Assembly: GCA_963921825.1 (NCBI GenBank)
Contig: OY997591.1
Span: 46,149,825 to 46,213,824, forward strand
Source: Erodium maritimum
Taxonomy: Eukaryota > Streptophyta > Magnoliopsida > Geraniales > Geraniaceae
Length of the DNA: 64,000 nt
Direction of reading: 5' to 3'
The translations under genes were made by a program, and so were the position numbers. Below, one piece after another: positions 11,434 to 23,344 of the stretch; the stretch's first letter is position 1, and each line of letters starts with the position of its first letter. The notes under the pieces are model-generated. The model had not been told where the DNA came from. It did no database searches and saw only the letters and a program-made list of their open reading frames with translations.

Positions 11434-12550
11434 AGACAGTTGGTGGACTGTGTTCTCGTTGCTATGGAGGTTACGAGTTATGTGCGTCTTTCTTGTCAGC
11501 CAGGCGCAATGGTAAAGTTAGACTTCGAAATGGTCTTCGAGTGGTCATACTTTACTCAGGTGCTTCGGAGTATGAGTTTTGGCGGGAAGTGGATTATGTG
11601 AGTCTCTTCATCTTTATGAGGTTACTCTTTAGTGTTGCTCAATAAGTCTCCAACTGAGCAGTCCAGGGTTTTACAAGGAGTCAAGTAGGGATGTCCGATG
11701 TCACCATACTTATTATTGACTGTTGCGGAGGGGTTTCATCAAGTCTTTGAGCTCGTGGTTAGGCAGGGGTTGTATAGTGGTATCCGAGTTGGCCCAGTCA
11801 TTCGGGTTTCCTTGTTCCTAGAGGTCGGTGTGGATCAGTTTCGTGTTATGAGGTGCATTCTGCACGCTTTCGAGTGGGCATCTAGTTTTCTGATCAATTT
11901 TGCCAAATTATTTTTGGTTGCTTATTCTGTGGACGACACTATGTGTGTTGGCCTTGCGGAGGTGTTCTTTAGGAAATCTCCCGTTCACCTACCTTGTGTT
12001 TTGTCTTGGGGGAAATCCTAAGTTTGATTCCTTTTGGACCCTGGTGAGAAAGAGGTTTAGAGTCCGTTTGGCGATATGATGCACCCGGTTTATCTCGTTG
12101 GGTGGGGCTCTATATGCTCATTAGAGCGACTCTGGTAAGCATGTAGATCTTTTTCATGTTCTTGTTTTGTGCCTCTAATAAGGTTATTAGTTTGCTGGAG
12201 AGACTGAAGAAGAGGTTCTTATGGTGTTCGGTAGGGAGAAAAGGTGTCCCTCCAAGGTCTCGTGGGAGGTGATTTGACACTACGCTAGCGATCAGTTTCC
12301 CGAGGCTTTACAGGGTGGCGGAGGGTCACCATGGGATGGTTGTAGAGTTCTTTGTGGATAGGGAACGAGACTTTCCGTTTGGAAAGGATTTCCGGGTTAC
12401 GGACGTTGAGGCGATGGAGGAGCTTATGGGTCATATTGTTGGGGTCCGGCTAGTACGTGAGCATGAAGATTCGCTGGTCTGGTCTTGAGACCAAAAAGGG
12501 TTCTCTACGGGTAGAGCTTTCTAGGTCTTATTGGGTGAGAGGCCCTTGGT
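11434..12550 (+). mobile_element. L1-type LINE remnant (reverse transcriptase)
   Basis: The translation gives LDCVLVAMEVTSY, KLDFEMVFEWSYFTQVLRSM, the block CPMSPYLLLTVAEGFHQVF, then GLYSGIRVGPVIRVSLFL. These correspond to RT core motifs of plant L1-like ORF2 (LDFEKAYD-, GDPLSPYLF- and SHLLFADD-type blocks). The catalytic FADD motif is not recognisable, and stops and frameshifts are frequent. A thumb/connection-like region with VCWRD, RRGSYGV follows to about 12250. The boundaries are uncertain. A run of about 16 G at 12711-12726 lies downstream. Confidence 0.7.
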
Positions 12551-13368
12551 GCGGTGCCTTGGGTGTCCGTGATCTGGTCTAATCCGGTCTCGCCCAAGGT
12601 CCAAATGTTTGTTTTGTTTTTGCTCAGGATGAGATGCCCACTATGTCCTTTTAGGTGGATAGAGGGGTCTCGATATCGATAGGTAAATGGTGGTGTGCGC
12701 TGCGTGGCTTGGGGGGGGGGGGGGGGTAAGGATATCGGTCACCTGTCTGTCGCTTATTCGTGGACCTGGAAGGTTTGATCTCTGATTTTTGGTGTGGTGA
12801 GGGTGTCGTGGGTGTTCTGTTGTTCTAGTGAAGCTGAGGAGATTGAGGTCTAAATGGGTCGGTATAGAGCTTTTGGGATTGGGGCATAAACCAACCCTCA
12901 CCCTTTTCCCATATCAAGAATTCAGTTTTTCCGATTTCATTTTTATGGTTAATTCTTATTTAGTTTGTAGTGTGTTATTGATATGGAATGATTTTTAGAG
13001 TGTGTTATTGCAAATAAAAAATAAAAAAAGTGTCAATGAAGTCACCCCAAGAGTGAACACTACTAATAGATATGATCTTGAGTGCGAAATAGTGTAAAAC
13101 ACAGTAAGATAATATTTGTCATTCCTTGTAATGGTTTTCTGATCTATACACATAAACAATACATTTGAAACGATACTAAAATCAGTACAAAACTTGATGA
13201 AACTGAACCTTTCCTTTCAACCAAAAATTGTTTATTACAGTCACAATGACTAATTTAATGAAACAAGCACCACAGTTGATCATACTCTCTTTACGTCCTT
13301 CCTTTCCAATCATTTTTCGTAATCTTTACATATAAGCAGTCAGAGAAACAAGGGTTTCTCAGCAACTG
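12551..13368. other. Intergenic segment and transporter 3' flank
   Basis: After the LINE remnant and a poly-G run, the sequence becomes AT-rich towards the transporter stop codon at 13369. I see no gene. The last few hundred bases probably include that gene's 3' untranslated region. Confidence 0.4.
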
Positions 13369-16300
13369 CTACAATCCCAACTTCTTAGAGAACCAGTCCG
13401 AAAGATTAGCTATCACAAATCCTGCAAATACCTGCAAAGTTGAATCCAAACTGTTATCTACAACTGTGACCCTTCTAAGTAGAGCGCCCGAATCTACTAT
13501 CACTTAATTTACCTGAGCTGAGCCGAGGATGTAAATTGCAGAATAGTGACGCCCATGAATCACCATGTCTGCTATCATAGCTAGCGGGATAGTCAGAGAC
13601 ATGCCCAAGGTAGCCACTAGCGGTGTTGTCCACACAACACACAACGCCCTACAGACAAAACAGCGATTTCACAGTTAAAGATCAAGACCCTGCATATTCA
13701 AGAACAAGTGTGGGCCCACATACCAGAAGTAATCAGAAAGGACGCTCCCAACCAGACCATTAGCGATTACAACCTCATCCATTTTAGCAGAGTGAGGAAT
13801 TGTAAACTTGGGTTCAATCCCCAAGGCTGTCAAAGGCCATACTGCAAAGGAAATAAAACACAACATGGGTTCAAACCAAAGTAAACTGATTTTACTGGAA
13901 ACTGATTTTCTTTCTTCGGAGAAGTCTTACCAAGCCACCACAGTGCTACAAGTGTGAAAAGTCCGATATACCCGAATAGCTTTTGCACATCAACCCTTTC
14001 TCCTTCCTCGCCAGCAAACTTCTTGAGCAGAACTGAAGCGGTAAATGGTAAATTGTCTTAGCGTGATAGCTTGTTGTAATTACACAAATTAAGTACCAAA
14101 ACCTGAACAAGAGAGGCAGTGGCAAACCTGTAAATAATCCATATGACACGGCTGACATAAGGCCGAAGAGATCACCAGTAAGAGAGCGATTGCTATTCCT
14201 GAATGCATTATATTTTAACTGGGTCAATGCTCAAAATATGTTACAGAGAGAAGATGATACGGAACGTTTGATCATGACTTACGCTGAAGAATCTAGTGGA
14301 GTGTCATCTGCAGCCCATGTTTTTCCAAGAGTAGTCATGGCAACTCCAGCCATGCTGACAAACACAGCTACTACTTTTGATACATTCAAAGAATCTTGGC
14401 CAAGAAATGCACCGATGAACAGAGTGAAGAGCCCAGAGGTTGACGACAACACTGTTGTACTTGCCACACTTGTGCGTGCTAGTGCAGCATTAGATAAGTA
14501 CTGAAAACAACATGAACAAACATTTCAATAAAGCTCGAGGAAAAGAAAATTCATTGTTTGAATGAAGAGAGAGGCATGGGTCCATAAGGAACCCAAGGCT
14601 CACCCAACAACAGAGGTGTAGACATATTACAACTAACTTACAGTTTCACAAGGCAATATTCCCTAGCATGATCTGGGTAAATGTAATCAAGGCATGCAAA
14701 AGAGAACTAATCCCAACAGCTAGGGGGTATTGTAATAAAGCTAATGTTGCAAAACTAATAAAGTGGCTCCAAACAGCATCTTGGATTGGCCAGATGCATA
14801 CTGGATTTTAGTTTTTCATTATAGTAATGGAGAACAAGTATTCATGTGAATGACTCAATGTGATCTGCATTTGGTTTATGGAGCCTACCCCAATTGATTG
14901 GGGAAATGGCTAAGTTGTTGTTTATAGGGTCAATGGCTAAAAACTACATTATGTATTGTCCACGCTTTTAAACTACACTATCTTTTAACCACGGTCGTTT
15001 ACTTACAAAATTTGGAATATTCCGTTAAAATTAGGGACGTGGACAATACATAATGCAGTTTTTAGCAATTAACCCTTGTTTATAATAGTAATATTTTGTA
15101 ATACAAGAAGAGGTGGATGAGCATAATGCAAGATAAGTATCCAAGCCAAGTCTCTCAACTAGTTACAACAGCCTCTAATCCTCTGAATGGGAACCTAAAA
15201 GGTTTGCATATGAGATATTTAGGTTATCAGCAAAACACCTCTAGTTTCTCAAGGATCCATAACAGGGTCTGAGCCTCAAAGAGAAAACAAGTAAATATTA
15301 AAGCCAAGCAACCAAGTTGTTTACCTCTGTTACAAACCAGATTGGAGCAATGTAAAAGCCACAGGCAGCAATTTCTTTTGTTGTCAGCGGTTTGTCATGT
15401 TTTAACACATTTATATCATCCTTATGTTTTGGGACAAGTGGTCTTCCCTCTTCATGCGGTGAAAGGTCTGCTTCACTGTCTTTCCGAGACATGGTCGCCT
15501 GAAGTTCTATTTCAAAAATATTCTGCCCTCCAATGTATTTTAAGGGTGAAACCAGTCCAACAGATGATTCATTTGTGCTTACTGCACTTTTACTACTTTT
15601 AGAAGAGCGGCGTTTCAGTACATTACACAACCAATCCTTGAGGAATGCTATTGGGAGGTAAATTACCATGAGAGATGCTCCGAGATATGTCACAGCAAAT
15701 GGCTGCTTATAGTCTGTAAAAATGCCCTGTTGTGAAGATTTTGGTCAGTTCAAACAGGAATGTTATGCATAGTTTGTACACTGCATCAGCATTCCAAAAG
15801 ACATAAACCTATGCATCAGATCAGAAACCCTCGAGTTGGATAAAAAAAAGTTCAAAATAAATATTCATGTTACTTATTGGCAGATATGTAGGCTCCACAC
15901 CATGAAAACAACATGAGGAGCACGAACCTAGCTAATATATCGAAACAATCAGCATGTATTGAACTCATTCTGAAAGTGGAATCTTCTCCTGGGATAATGC
16001 ACACTCCCCACATCCCATATGTTATCAAAGTGCTAGAAGTTGTTCTTCCATGTGTCCAAGAAGCTATTGGTTCTTAGAGTAGAAGGACTTCAATGTATGG
16101 CATCAGAATATCAGATCCAATTTGGATGTAAGGCAAAAACTACTTTTAAGAAGATGATCTATATGATATAGAACCACTTTTTAATATAAGTGGAGAAACA
16201 AGTCAGTTCAAATGTGCCTGCCTCCCTAAATATGAGAACTCATCTTTCTGATTCCTTGTAGTTTAAAATCAGAAGTTTCCTAGCAGATATATGATATACC

Positions 16301-16990
16301 TATATATGCTTCAAAGTTTCCATCGAAGACAGCTGATACTTATGAAGCTCACATTTTGAATCAAGTTCAAAGTGAGACCAAGTATTGCTCCGAGACTATG
16401 GGTTAAGAAAAATATCAGCACATACATACTCTCCTTAATTTGCAAATATTACTTTGGACAACCTTGTAGGGTCAGGAATCAAAATACATGCTCATTTCAT
16501 AAAATGGGTACATTTTACCAGAGGTCAAACTTCAAGTCTCCATTCACCAACCAATCAACCATTCAAACACACTAAAACCTGTAATGAAAATAAATACAGT
16601 ATTCAAACCCATCTAACAAATTCAATCAACTTTTGTTGCTAAATGAGGTTTAAGAACCCCAAATCCAGGGATTAATAGGTACATTTTCAAGGAAGTGAAA
16701 CTAGCTCTCAACCATCTCAAACAATAAAACACATCAACCCCATCAACCAAATTCAAGCAATTTTCATTGCAAAACATAAATAAAGTCAAAATTTAAGAAC
16801 TGAAACATAGAAACAAAAATAAAATACTGTATTCGTTAAACCCATCAACCAAATTCAACAAATTTTCCATTGATCCAGAATAGAATAATCAATGCCAGGG
16901 AAAACTAACCTGGGTAACTTCAGCAGAGGTGACCCATATAACAACAACAGTAGCTATGAGGAACAGACCCGCCCTGTATCTCCAACCCAT
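13369..16990 (-). CDS. EamA/DMT-superfamily transporter, SLC35F5-like, 8 exons
   Basis: This is a polytopic membrane transporter of the drug/metabolite superfamily, closest to plant EamA-like SLC35F5 homologues; the substrate is not established. Minus-strand exons are 16990-16910, 15726-15325, 14500-14283, 14198-14128, 14032-13931, 13841-13724, 13648-13513 and 13431-13369 (1191 nt, 396 aa), all GT-AG with consistent phase. Blocks in order are [20 protein letters not shown] (helix 1), [20 protein letters not shown] (helix 2), a long hydrophilic loop in exon 2 (about residues 58-138), then [85 protein letters not shown] and [19 protein letters not shown] at the C-terminus. About ten helices are expected. 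The gene looks intact. Intron 2 carries a MITE. Confidence 0.93.
14918..15084. mobile_element. 149-bp inverted-repeat MITE, Mutator-type, in transporter intron 2
   Basis: The element spans 14927-15075 with the perfect 9-bp direct repeat TTGTTTATA at 14918-14926 and 15076-15084. The ends GGGTCAATGGCTAAAAAC and GTTTTTAGCAATTAACCC are inverted repeats, and pairing continues inwards (ACATTATGTATTGTCC against GGACAATACATAATGC). The centre contains GGAATATTCCG, as in the EMC7 intron element. It is non-coding and sits between transporter exons 2 and 3. Confidence 0.88.
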
Positions 16991-17276
16991 CAGGAATCGG
17001 AAGGAACGATCTGATCTGCAGCTGAGCTTCAGATCTTAAAAACCCAGAAGCAAAGTTTGACTCTTTACAGACGTGTGAGCCTCTGGATCTTCGTACGAGG
17101 TGAGAGGTTGAGTACGAATTGAAACCAAGGAAGAAACTTGCAGAAACAAAAGCCAAAAAAATTGGGAGGAGAGAGAAGGTCGGTAGAGCCGAAACTTCAT
17201 TTGTATTTAAACAAAATTCTATATTGGTTGTTACAATTAGTCTGGTTGTGCCTCGTGAAATAAATATTTTCTATAC
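16991..17276 (-). promoter_or_regulatory. Transporter upstream region
   Basis: This segment separates the transporter start codon from the LINE target site at 17277. A TTTAAATA motif on the minus strand near 17204-17211 is a TATA-box candidate. The purine-rich stretch at 17160-17180 is compatible with a 5' untranslated region. The evidence is positional only. Confidence 0.35.
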
Positions 17277-17303
17277 ATTTAATTAATTCATATATCGCAA
17301 CCT
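17277..17303. repeat. Target-site copy 1 of 3 (LINE A/B stack)
   Basis: ATTTAATTAATTC runs into ATATATCGCAACCT. The 14-bp 3' part recurs exactly at 18444-18457 and 19624-19637. The longer form recurs, with a small indel, only at 19615-19637. Confidence 0.85.
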
Positions 17304-18443
17304 GAAGAAATAAGGTAACCGAAATTACTTTTACGCCGCTCTAAAAAAAAGCTCTCTCTCAGCTCTCAGGGTTTCTCATCGGATCCTCATGGTTGAATTC
17401 TCGTCGTCGCTGATCATCCCTTTGGTCGACGTGTGCCACTGTATTTCCGTCACAGGGTTCGCATCCTTTTCGACCGCCACATACCCTCCCATCGCGCGGC
17501 GGTCTCCCCGTTCGTGTTGCCTTCGGTCGGATTGTTCTGCTCCAACAATCCTTCTCCGCTTCTTCGAACTCAATCAGGTACGTGCGTATTGAGTTTCACC
17601 TCCCATCCCCGATTTTGATTGTTTTGCTACTGTCAATCGATCATGGCCTCCATCTTTGCCTGGAAATGTCGCAGACTGGGCTCGGATCATACATGGCAGC
17701 AATCGAAGGACTTGGTCACACGATTAAAACCGGATGTAGGGTTCTTGACTGAGACTCGGCATGTGGATCTTGATAACTCACGGTCTCGGCTTGCTATCCT
17801 TCGCCGGACGTTGTGATTTTTGGGGGGAACCGGCTTGACGGGGCAGTCGCCTATTACGACCCAGGGCAGCGTACCGGGGAGGGCTCGTTCCACTGCAATA
17901 GTACAAACCGGCCTGGCCGCCTCTCGCCGGCCCCATGTTGAACCCGGACGGGCCACATCGCAGCCGCAAGGGACGCCGGAGGGCCACAAACTGAGAGATG
18001 AGGTGGAAGAGCAGGAGCTACGGCCGGAGGTGTCACAACCTCCTTCGGAAAAATGAGGAAACCCGACGGGGGTAGGACGGGCCCAAATGAGCCTATACCC
18101 ACATACCCGGGACAGTCGGTGCTGGGAAGTCTCAGGGAAGCCGCAATTAGAGCACTTTACTTCTGCCTGCTTTATGAGTTTTATCGTTTTAGTTTGGTTT
18201 CTTTTAGTTTGGATTATTGTTGGACTTTTTATTTCCTATCGTGTACCTTTGAAATGTCGGTAAGGGGTTATCAAGAGTTAGTGTATGTGATTACAAAACA
18301 GACTATTTCTACGAGTCCATGAGCGATGAGCTTGCTACGGTCGGCCCGGAAAAATATCCAGAACTCAGGGCTTGTATACCCTACTTTGTATGGTTTTTTG
18401 TTCGCAGTAATGCAATTCCCCAATTACTCGTTTCAAAAAAAAT
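17304..18443 (+). mobile_element. LINE-derived element A (internally deleted)
   Basis: The element lies between copies of ATATATCGCAACCT (17290-17303 and 18444-18457) and ends in A8. At 17643 a frame MASIFAWKCRRLGSDHTWQQ continues KDLVTRLKPDVGFLTETRH, the first 40-odd residues of an L1 ORF2 endonuclease, but stops at about 17815. There is no reverse transcriptase. Downstream, GTGCTGGGAAGTCTCAGG and the rest of the 3' region resemble the end of element B. It is a short non-autonomous derivative, about 1.1 kb. Confidence 0.7.
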
Positions 18444-18457
18444 ATATATCGCAACCT

Positions 18458-19614
18458 AATTATCGAAAAATTAGTTCGAGAGAATTCTACTAGGGTTAAG
18501 CTTTTGCTCTCTGTAACTCGTCGTCCTACCCTTCCAAGCTACCATCACATCTCCTTCCTCAACAACTATCATCTCCCCTCTGCTATGGTTTCTCCATCCA
18601 GCAAGTCGCCCACGTCGGCGTTGCCTAGTAAACCGGCGACATTCGTGCACTCTCGGCACAGATCTCATTGTTCCCAGCCCATGCCATACGGGTGATTGAG
18701 GGGTCACCTTCGCTTGCATTCCTGACTAGGACAGGATCACCGAGAGAACTTTAGAACCCCCAGCCTCATCTTCTGAACAGCCCGACGAGAATGATGGATT
18801 TCTCTTCCTCGCGCTCGGTCATCGCAAGAGACGATTGGCCATGACCGAGCCTGCAACTCCCCCTTGCACCTCCGAGGGAGACCAGCCCTGCCGTGCCCGG
18901 AAAATCAATCTCGTCCACCACCAGATCGCTCTTCCGTGGGACCACTCCCTCGTCGGTCGTTCCAGCCAAGCCAGGTGATGCCACTAAAACCCGAGTGCCA
19001 CCTTTGGCCGAGGAGGATCTTGATGACGATAATGAAATTACCGTCATCCCAATCAAAGCTATTGCGACAACGACCGATGGTCGCTACGTAGAGGCGCTCT
19101 CTCTCGAACTGGACGACAAGAAGAAAGCGCTAGAGTTTTCAGGTATGCTGTCATCGACCCGTCACTTGATGGATGAGGAGGACACCAAAGATCAACATGA
19201 GAAGGCTCAATAGCAGCCTCGTCAAGGAGAATGAGAGGACTGAGAGAGGGGTGGAAGGTCGGGAGACAACCTATCCTCCAAGACCCGAGGCATCCGGTGC
19301 TGGGAAGTCTCAGGAAAGCAAGCAGAACAACGCAAGATCCAGTTTACTTTTGCTACCTTTACTCTATTAGTTGCTTTCAGTACTACTTTGGTATTTGGTT
19401 TATTATGTTATATTTCAGCTATTTTAGTTTTCATGATCGGTTTGATCGTAAGGGCTTTTATCTTTCTCTATGATGTCAACTAGACTGTTTCTACGGGTTT
19501 AGAGCGCTAGGTGTCCTACGGGAGACCCGTAATTAATCTTTTCTAAGGACTTTTAGCCCGTCACTTGTACCGGTTACCAAACATTATTAATGCAATCCCT
19601 ACTTTCAAAAAAAT
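18458..19614 (+). mobile_element. LINE-derived element B (ORF1-like fragment)
   Basis: This 1.16-kb element ends in A7 and sits between the target copies at 18444-18457 and 19624-19637. It has frame-shifted pieces of an ORF1-like protein: MVSPSSKSPTSALPSKPAT from 18585, and SSTTRSLFRGTTPSSVVPAK then PLAEEDLDDDNEITVIPIKA in another frame. No RT or endonuclease is seen. Its 3' part shares CCGGTGCTGGGAAGTCTCAG and the following T-rich tail with element A, so the two are related. Confidence 0.65.
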
Positions 19615-19699
19615 ATTTAATTTATATATCGCAACCTTAATGGTGGCGAGTTCGACAATTATGCAATATTAAAATATTTTTGATAATATTATTGTGTGA

Positions 19700-21640
19700 A
19701 TTAATTGATTGATAACAAACTCTCTCACTACGTCGAGTGTTTCTCCAAAAAAAAACTAATCCTAAGCCCATGGAGCTCTTTGTTACTGTCGTCGACAGTT
19801 CTACAACTCCCGTCGGTCTTGTTCCATCGCCCATCTTCTGATGTGGTGTCTCCCTTAAAGCCACAGCGTAGAAAGATATCGAAGAAAAACCCATCTGGCC
19901 AATCTCTCGCGATCTTCCTTCCCTCACCGTCCGCCACTCTATCGTCACTACCATCCATAATACTCGTGGCCTTCTCTCCGGGGTTCTCTAATTCAATAGT
20001 TAAGCCACAGCGAGGTCGTCCAGCTAAGGCTTCGAATGTTGCTTCCTCTATAAGCAACGTTAGGGCTTTGGATCCTCCACCATCCATCACCCTTGTTGAA
20101 ACCAACCTTAACCCGCCGCCACTAACTACTTAAACCGACGTCTCACCGCCATTGGATGCTCCTACCGACGTCTCGCCGCCCCCATGGCGTCGAGACCCTC
20201 TTCGTGGGAAAGCACCCATGGTCGAGCCGGGGAGGGAGAAATTGGAGGCTCTGTGCGATAGGATATCAATCCCTAATGCGAAGCGCATCCCAATGATTCC
20301 GTCCCTGCTCACCCCGTCGCCGGGTTTGGTTCCTTATCGCCGAGTCTTCAAATCAAAGGAAGTCGGTTCTACTTCAAGGGTGAAGGTCGTGTCGAACTCC
20401 CTCGATTCTAACATGGTTAGCCTCTAAGATGGATTCTTATCATGCTCGCTGGAGGAAGAGGAGGAAGTCGAGGTTCATGTACCGTACTCTCCAGTGAGCC
20501 ATTCTGTTATGGCTCGCCAACAGTTTTCCATGAAGGGCAAACTTTTGGCATATCCAAGCCTCACTAGAAGGAGTTTTTGCTCCGAGTCATCACCAAAGCT
20601 TGGGGGAAGTCGGTTGAGGGCTTGGTGCTTAAGGACATTGGTCCGGAGTATTCGGGTTCTACTTCGATTCGGAGGAGGCTCGTGCCTGGGTTCGTGGAAA
20701 CAAACCTTGGTGGTTTGATGGGCGACCACTACTGCTAGGGGATTTGGACCCGATGGCTAGGGATCCCCCTGCTGTGGATCGCCTTCAACTATGGGTTCAC
20801 GCTCACGATCTCCCTTCATTGGTACGGACCCGAGCAACAGGATAGACGATTGGCTCTATTCTAGGGTTGTGTGTCGTTAAACCATATGACCAATAAGGTT
20901 CTAGAACCTGGTAGAGATCCCCTTGCGCCGTCATTTGCTGTTACTTTTTCAGGAGTTTCCCGACCCGGTTCGTGTCTCGCTAACCTACACTAAGATGCCT
21001 GCATTCTATTTTAATCGTGGATTGATCATACATGTATTCCTTGAGTGCGACTGAGAGGTGGTTGGCACCCCATGATTTGACTCATCTATGCTGGAGTTCT
21101 AGAGGGATCGGGGATTCAGACCATACGCGACAGATTGGGGTCATCAGGAGTCTCAAAGACTTTTATCCTTGAGTACTACACCTAAGGGGCATCTTGCCTC
21201 GGGGACGGAGCCCAATTGTATCCCTGAGTACTGTACCTAATGGTACAAATCCTCGGGGTCACATCCAGGCCCGGAAGATGGACCCGGGCAAAAAGAATTT
21301 GGTGGCCGACAAGATCTTTGGTAGTCGGGAACCCAAAACCCCTGGCCTACCTGGTCATAGAGATAGAGCTGGAGCTGGATTTGGAGCAGGAGCCGAAGCA
21401 TGAGTTGGGGGTGAAGAGGGGGTCTGTTTTTGAACCCCAAGATGATAAGGCAAGGGCGGGGAAACAACTTCGTCAAAAGGAATGAAAGGGATTCAGTGCT
21501 CTAGGGACTGGCCATGGGAGGGGTCCTTGGTAAGAGCTTTGCCTCCTTTTGAAACTGATGAAAGCAAGTTCGGTCAACCAGTTTATACCCTACATGATAA
21601 AGTCTAAAGAGATTGTAATTTTAAAGACTAATTTATGAAT
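19700..21640 (+). mobile_element. LINE D: ORF1 (DUF4283-like) remnant without ORF2
   Basis: Frame-shifted pieces of an L1-type ORF1 protein appear in order. A proline-rich N-terminus (PQRRKISKKNPSGQSLAIFL, PQRGRPAKASN) is followed by PGREKLEALCDRISIPNAKR, ARQQFSMKGKLLAYPSLTRR and EEARAWVRGNKPWWFDGRPL. Next come LQLWVHAHDLPSLVRTRAT and PDPVRVSLTYTKMPAFYFNR, then a basic/Gly-rich tail to about 21480. W-FDGRPLLLGDLDP and LWVHAHDLP are hallmarks of the DUF4283 domain that binds nucleic acid in plant LINE ORF1. Endonuclease and RT are absent. The 3' end is unclear; a short A7 lies near 21660. Confidence 0.75.
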
Positions 21641-21649
21641 TTATTACTT

Positions 21650-22110
21650 GACCGTTGACTAAAAAAATCACTAGAAGAATACAATTAAGTCTGAAGTTGT
21701 ATATTATTTTACCTATTTATATTTATTTCTTAAAGATGGTAATGTAACAAATCTAAGATTGTTGTGAGATGGCATGTGTATCTCATGTGTGGCCACTGCT
21801 TACATGCAAAGAGTTATGTGAAAGTCTCTCATGACTTGGTTGTTCCTATAAATAGATGTATTATCTTCATGAAACAACACAACATTTCTTGTAAGCAATC
21901 CTCAATATAGGAATAGAAATTCTTTCTAATCTCCGACTCTCAATCTCAAGTATTCTTTTTTGTTTATTTGGTGATCAACCCGTAGACACCAACATCTTGT
22001 ATTCTTGGTACTTTGGGCCATCAGTGTCTTGGTATTGCTTCCATCCAAACTCGATTCTAGAAACACGATTTCGTAACACGAGTCGCGCTACCGTCCACTA
22101 TCAAAGGTTC
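21650..22110 (+). mobile_element. Ty1/copia-like LTR fragment
   Basis: A TATA-like CTATAAATAG at about 21856-21866 is followed by a T/C-rich segment with CTCAATCTCAAG, then by GATTTCGTAACACGAGTCGCGCTACC near 22064. That last motif resembles the AACACG-ACGAG primer-site region of plant copia elements, also seen at 47199. The termini were not identified. Confidence 0.4.
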
Positions 22111-22279
22111 ATATTAGCGTGAATTTATTTATACTTGAGTCATGCTTATTTATGCATGTTTAAGTTATGGTTTTCTGATAAGTATGTTATGTGATCGTCA
22201 ATTTACATTGGATCTTTCACATCAGAAATTTGATGCTTATCGTGTATACTTGTGTTTTATTGTTGATACTCGAATTAGA

Positions 22280-22615
22280 GATTTGTTGAAACCGAAGCAT
22301 TTGGACCTGAAGTTCCAAGATGTAAACCACATGCATGTAAAATGTAACTCGGCTTAGGGCCTGAACCTTGCAAATTTTCTATGCAGGGTATATGGGTAGT
22401 TTGGCTACTCCATGGGTTCGCTCGTCGCTTGGTATATTGGGCCAGAAGTTCCAAATACCAGCAGACCAATGTATGTTGGACCAGAAGTTCCAAATACATA
22501 GTACCAGTGACCCGATGTATGTTGGACCTGAAGTTCCAAATACATGATATCATCGACCTAACGTACTTTGGGCCAGAAGTTCTGAGTACTCCATGCCAAC
22601 GATTTTGAACCCTTA
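22280..22615 (+). repeat. About 46-bp tandem repeat (GGACC-GAAGTTCCAAATACAT)
   Basis: Four to five units carry TTGGACCAGAAGTTCCAAAT or a variant, at about 22299, 22439, 22476, 22522 and 22568. The last three are about 46 bp apart. Each unit is partly self-complementary (TTGGAC/GTTCCAA, ATGTAT/ATACAT). It lies downstream of the copia-like LTR fragment and may belong to that element's leader. Confidence 0.6.
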
Positions 22616-23344
22616 GCTTTCAAATCTATTTTTCATACAATGTTACATTTTTACCGTTAATGAAAAGCTTATATTACTAAATAAAGCTACGCCGAATTTT
22701 CCTTACTAAATAAAGGTATTTATAAAATAAATTAAAAAAAATAGTCTATGGAACAAAATTCATCATCAAATAAGGTTATTATAGAAATTTACCCGTATGA
22801 GATGGAATGGTCTTGATTCATCCAAGATCTCTAACTCTATCCCATCCTTAGTCCAAAACATTTTTACCCATTTGATTTAATTGGAGACGATAATCATCAT
22901 TAGATTTAAAATGGTTTCTTATGTTTGGAAGATAATAATAGCAAAAAAGTGTCATAAAAATTCATCCTGTAGATCGTTATAATTATATTTTTAGGATGAC
23001 ATAGATCGAGTCTATAGACATTTTTAAAGTCACAATTTCATTCACCGAGTTGAAACTAAAAAAAAAATACCCTTTTATACTATTTTTTTTTATTATTAAA
23101 AGGTGGAATGTCATTAACTTAGATTTCAACTACAAGTGTGTGTGCATCAGGAGAAAATCCCTGACCACGAAATATAAAAGAGGCATTATGCTATATAGAG
23201 TCCTAGAATGTCTCTTTACAAAAAAACTCTTAGACAAATGAACCGGTACAACCAATGTTTGAAGAGCCATAAAGGCGAACTCAAAATAAAGCTAAACTAT
23301 GACGAAAATAACGATTGATGCTCAAGGTGTAGCCTTCATGCTCT
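22616..23344. other. AT-rich sequence with no recognised feature
   Basis: No convincing gene, repeat or element boundary is visible. The open frames are short and of biased, AT-driven composition. Confidence 0.4.

Noticed and set aside
12711-12726. Poly-G run as a G-quadruplex regulatory element (also one near 25967)
   Set aside because: Isolated homopolymers in decayed LINE sequence with no gene downstream; nothing else supports a function.
16920-17156. 78-aa minus-strand frame upstream of the transporter
   Set aside because: It overlaps exon 1 in another frame and starts at a non-ATG codon; the conserved N-terminus MGWRYRAGL starts at 16990.
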